Assembly: GCA_004151065.3 (NCBI GenBank)
Contig: NWUY0300018106.1
Span: 19,487 to 30,179 of the forward strand
Direction of reading: 5' to 3'
Source: Larix sibirica
Lineage: Eukaryota; Streptophyta; Pinopsida; Pinales; Pinaceae
DNA length: 10,693 nucleotides
This document shows, one piece after another, positions 8,766 to 10,693 of the stretch. The notes under the pieces were generated by a model. The model saw only the letters and a list, made by a program, of their open reading frames with translations, was not told where the DNA came from and made no database searches. Position 1 is the stretch's first letter. Each line of letters begins with the position of its first letter. Both the position numbers and the translations under genes were made by a program.

Positions 8766-9817
8766 ATGCCTCCCCATAAAGATAAATCCTCATATGAGGG
8801 AGAATCTAGCCTCTCTATTATCATTTAGAATTTTTATAGTTGCTTTACTAAAGGTCTACTTCGAAACCCTCGGGTTCCCACTTCTACCTTCTTGTTGGAT
8901 ACAAGACTCTTGCAGCAAAAATATGGTGGAAAAATGCATGTAGATATTTTGGATACTTGGATTTGCAACCGAATAGCTTATTTATAGACATGACTAGATA
9001 TGACTGAACATCAATATTTTCTACTTGCAGGAAACCACTCAGAAGGACTGGCCCAAGCATGGTTCCAATATGACACTAACTACAAGATATATATAAAATT
9101 GTGTGAGGAACAATCCATTATTTGTACATAATGATGCATGAATACATGAGACACATTGTGCCAAGCCTCGAGAAGATATTTTTTTCATCTAGGTTATTGG
9201 TCCAACTTAATGTGTAGGTGTTTCTATCTATGACAAGCTAAAGGGAAAAAGTATACAGTAGTATATAGATACATTCACTAAGATTTGAATCCAAGTCCTA
9301 ATCCAAGAATATGAAGAGGTATTTGTACTTAAATTTAATTGTATCTTATCAAGTATTTTTTGTAATGAAATGGCATTTTTTGAGAGCACAACCTTCGACC
9401 ATTTTTTTATCCATTCCCTCACTGATGGAACATAAGTTAGAGAAATCACCTAATTCCATTCCCTTTCTTAACCTTAACCCTAATTCTTAACAAAATCCCA
9501 ACACTAACACCCCACATCCTACAATTGTTTGTAACCCTTACATACAACCTCTAGCACTCCCTTAAATTCTTACAACAATTAATACTAACTCTTCTCATCC
9601 TCCACAATGGTGCCACTATCATAAAAATCATAACCATGATGCCATAGATTACATATTTGTATTGGCTAAAGCCATGTCCAATAAATTATACACCAAGAAG
9701 AAATCCCTTGAATGAATTGATGTAGCTTACTCTCCTATTCAATATTCTCAAATTGATATGATCCCTATTCCTAACGATATAGAAGAAGATCAATCCATAA
9801 GGGATTCAAGTTGTTGA
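8766..9817 (+). pseudogene. Ty3/gypsy gag remnant, copy 2 (continues past the duplication)
   Basis: This is the same decayed gag as the preceding copy, with the same start (MPPHKDK), the same early stop, the same internal frame change and the same Cys-to-Tyr loss in the zinc knuckle (WCHYHKNHNHDAIDY, from 9608). Private changes are a stop at 9488-9490 where copy 1 has Ser, Cys in place of the domain Trp near 9222, and Leu instead of a stop at 8892. After the shared block the frame reads on as YSQIDMIPIPNDIEEDQS and closes at TGA 9815-9817. This shows that the right-hand copy is the one joined to true downstream element sequence. No protease or reverse transcriptase follows in the window. Confidence 0.83.
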
Positions 9818-9879
9818 CCAATATCTTATAACGTTGATTCATAAAGGAGGGTTTTTAAATTGTGAAAATAAAGTCAAAA

Positions 9880-10075
9880 TATTGTAGGTATTGGGGGGAT
9901 GGGGAGTAGGCTATGGGAGGCTTATAGGTATTGGGGGTATAAAAAGGGGTATCCAGTAAAAATATATAATATATCGCAAAATAGGGTTTTTCTAATTTGA
10001 AATATGTATTGGGAAGGGGGTTCATAAAAATGTTTTTGGTAGGTATTTATTAATATATAGTGAAATTGGGGGTAT
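9880..10075 (+). other. G-run-rich stretch with TAGGTATTGGGG-like repeats
   Basis: In an otherwise G-poor region, G runs of 3-6 recur: near 9891-9906, 9917-9919, 9933-9937, 9946-9949, 10010-10020 and 10067-10071. Several follow the word TAGGTATTGGGG or a variant of it. The first runs are close together, but the loops are too long for a textbook four-run quadruplex. All runs are on the + strand. No gene overlaps. Confidence 0.55.
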
Positions 10076-10693
10076 TATTTAATATCCCATTAACAAAGAC
10101 TCTATGACATAGTTTCATCGAGTAAAGACCCCAAGGATCAATCATTACTCTTAATGGAAAAAAAAAAACTCTCTACACAACCTTCATATCTCCTTTTTAC
10201 TCTCAACTGTCAAATTAAATATTAACTTTCAACTTTCATCCTTGACAATGGAAGACAAAAGAACCTAATTTCCCATCATTTTCCCAATCCTCTATAGCTT
10301 CCCACTACTCCACATCCCTCTCCCTATTATCTAGGTTGGGTACAATAACCTGACCTTCCACTACTCATTAATAAGGATTGTGCAATGACCTTTTCCATAA
10401 GACCTTTTCAGGACACAGTAGAATTAAATGTATCCCTTATTTATCTTTTTTATTTACTCTTAGGAATCTAATATTAGCTAAACCAAAATTCCATATAAAA
10501 CAATTGTTGCACCACCTATAATGTTTATAATGTTTGCAAAACCTAAGAAATCCCCTATGCTAACATACCTTTACCTTGCATCTATGCAACTCATTAAGTC
10601 ATCTTACATTAGTTCCTATCTCTCTTAGTGTTCACTCACATCCACACACCACAATTAATCATTTTATGGCTCTCACAAAACTCCTAGTACAAT
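10076..10693. other. Intergenic DNA, nothing recognised
   Basis: AT-rich and pyrimidine-rich sequence with frequent stops in all frames. I see no protein motif, no RNA gene and no substantial repeat. Confidence 0.6.

Larger units (their letters stand above)
7752..9743. repeat. ~1-kb gag-bearing head-to-tail duplication (7752-8746 and 8749-9743)
   Basis: The two copies align at a constant offset of 997 bp with no indels. I count about 30 substitutions by eye, roughly 97% identity. They are separated only by NN. The left copy is preceded by unique leader sequence and the right copy is followed by unique continuation of the gag frame. Confidence 0.93.

Overview
The window looks like nuclear DNA of a seed plant. 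It is AT-rich and repeat-dominated, with one intron-containing gene for a secreted cell-wall-type protein and two decayed fragments of plant Ty3/gypsy LTR retrotransposons. The large, old, repeat-filled spacers and the style of the gypsy remnants suggest a gymnosperm (conifer), but that is an inference. I see no prokaryotic genes, tRNA, rRNA or CRISPR array.

Layout. Bases 1-765 hold a broken gypsy pol remnant covering the linker before integrase, the integrase zinc-binding region and the start of the catalytic core. Bases 766-2040 are AT-rich with no recognisable gene. Bases 2058-2444 hold a weak kelch-like coding relic. Bases 2445-4000 contain the only gene I believe is intact: a TATA box, a signal peptide, a Pollen Ole e 1-type cysteine domain split by a 114-bp phase-1 intron, and a 43% proline C-terminal tail. 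The product is 293 aa.

Bases 4000-6750 are non-coding nested repeats: degenerate tandem units, a 135-bp pair, 38-40-bp units, a ~200-bp pair 312 bp apart, and all of these again in a ~1-kb head-to-tail duplication whose junction is a single N. Bases 6750-7768 look like a leader of the gag element that follows. Bases 7769-9817 hold two ~1-kb head-to-tail copies of a gypsy gag pseudogene joined at NN. Bases 9818-10693 are non-coding and start with a G-run-rich stretch.

The most important caution for a user is that both ~1-kb duplications (offsets 1008 and 997) meet exactly at N characters. Each has the pattern unique flank, copy, N, copy, unique flank, which is what unmerged overlapping contig ends look like. 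The differences between the copies are also odd: 0 in ~809 bp then ~12 in 198 bp for the first pair, and an excess of A/C and G/T transversions for the second. They should not be treated as real tandem duplications until long reads span them.

No multi-gene system is visible. The Ole e 1/proline-rich gene stands alone among transposon debris. All comparisons were made by eye, without database searches.
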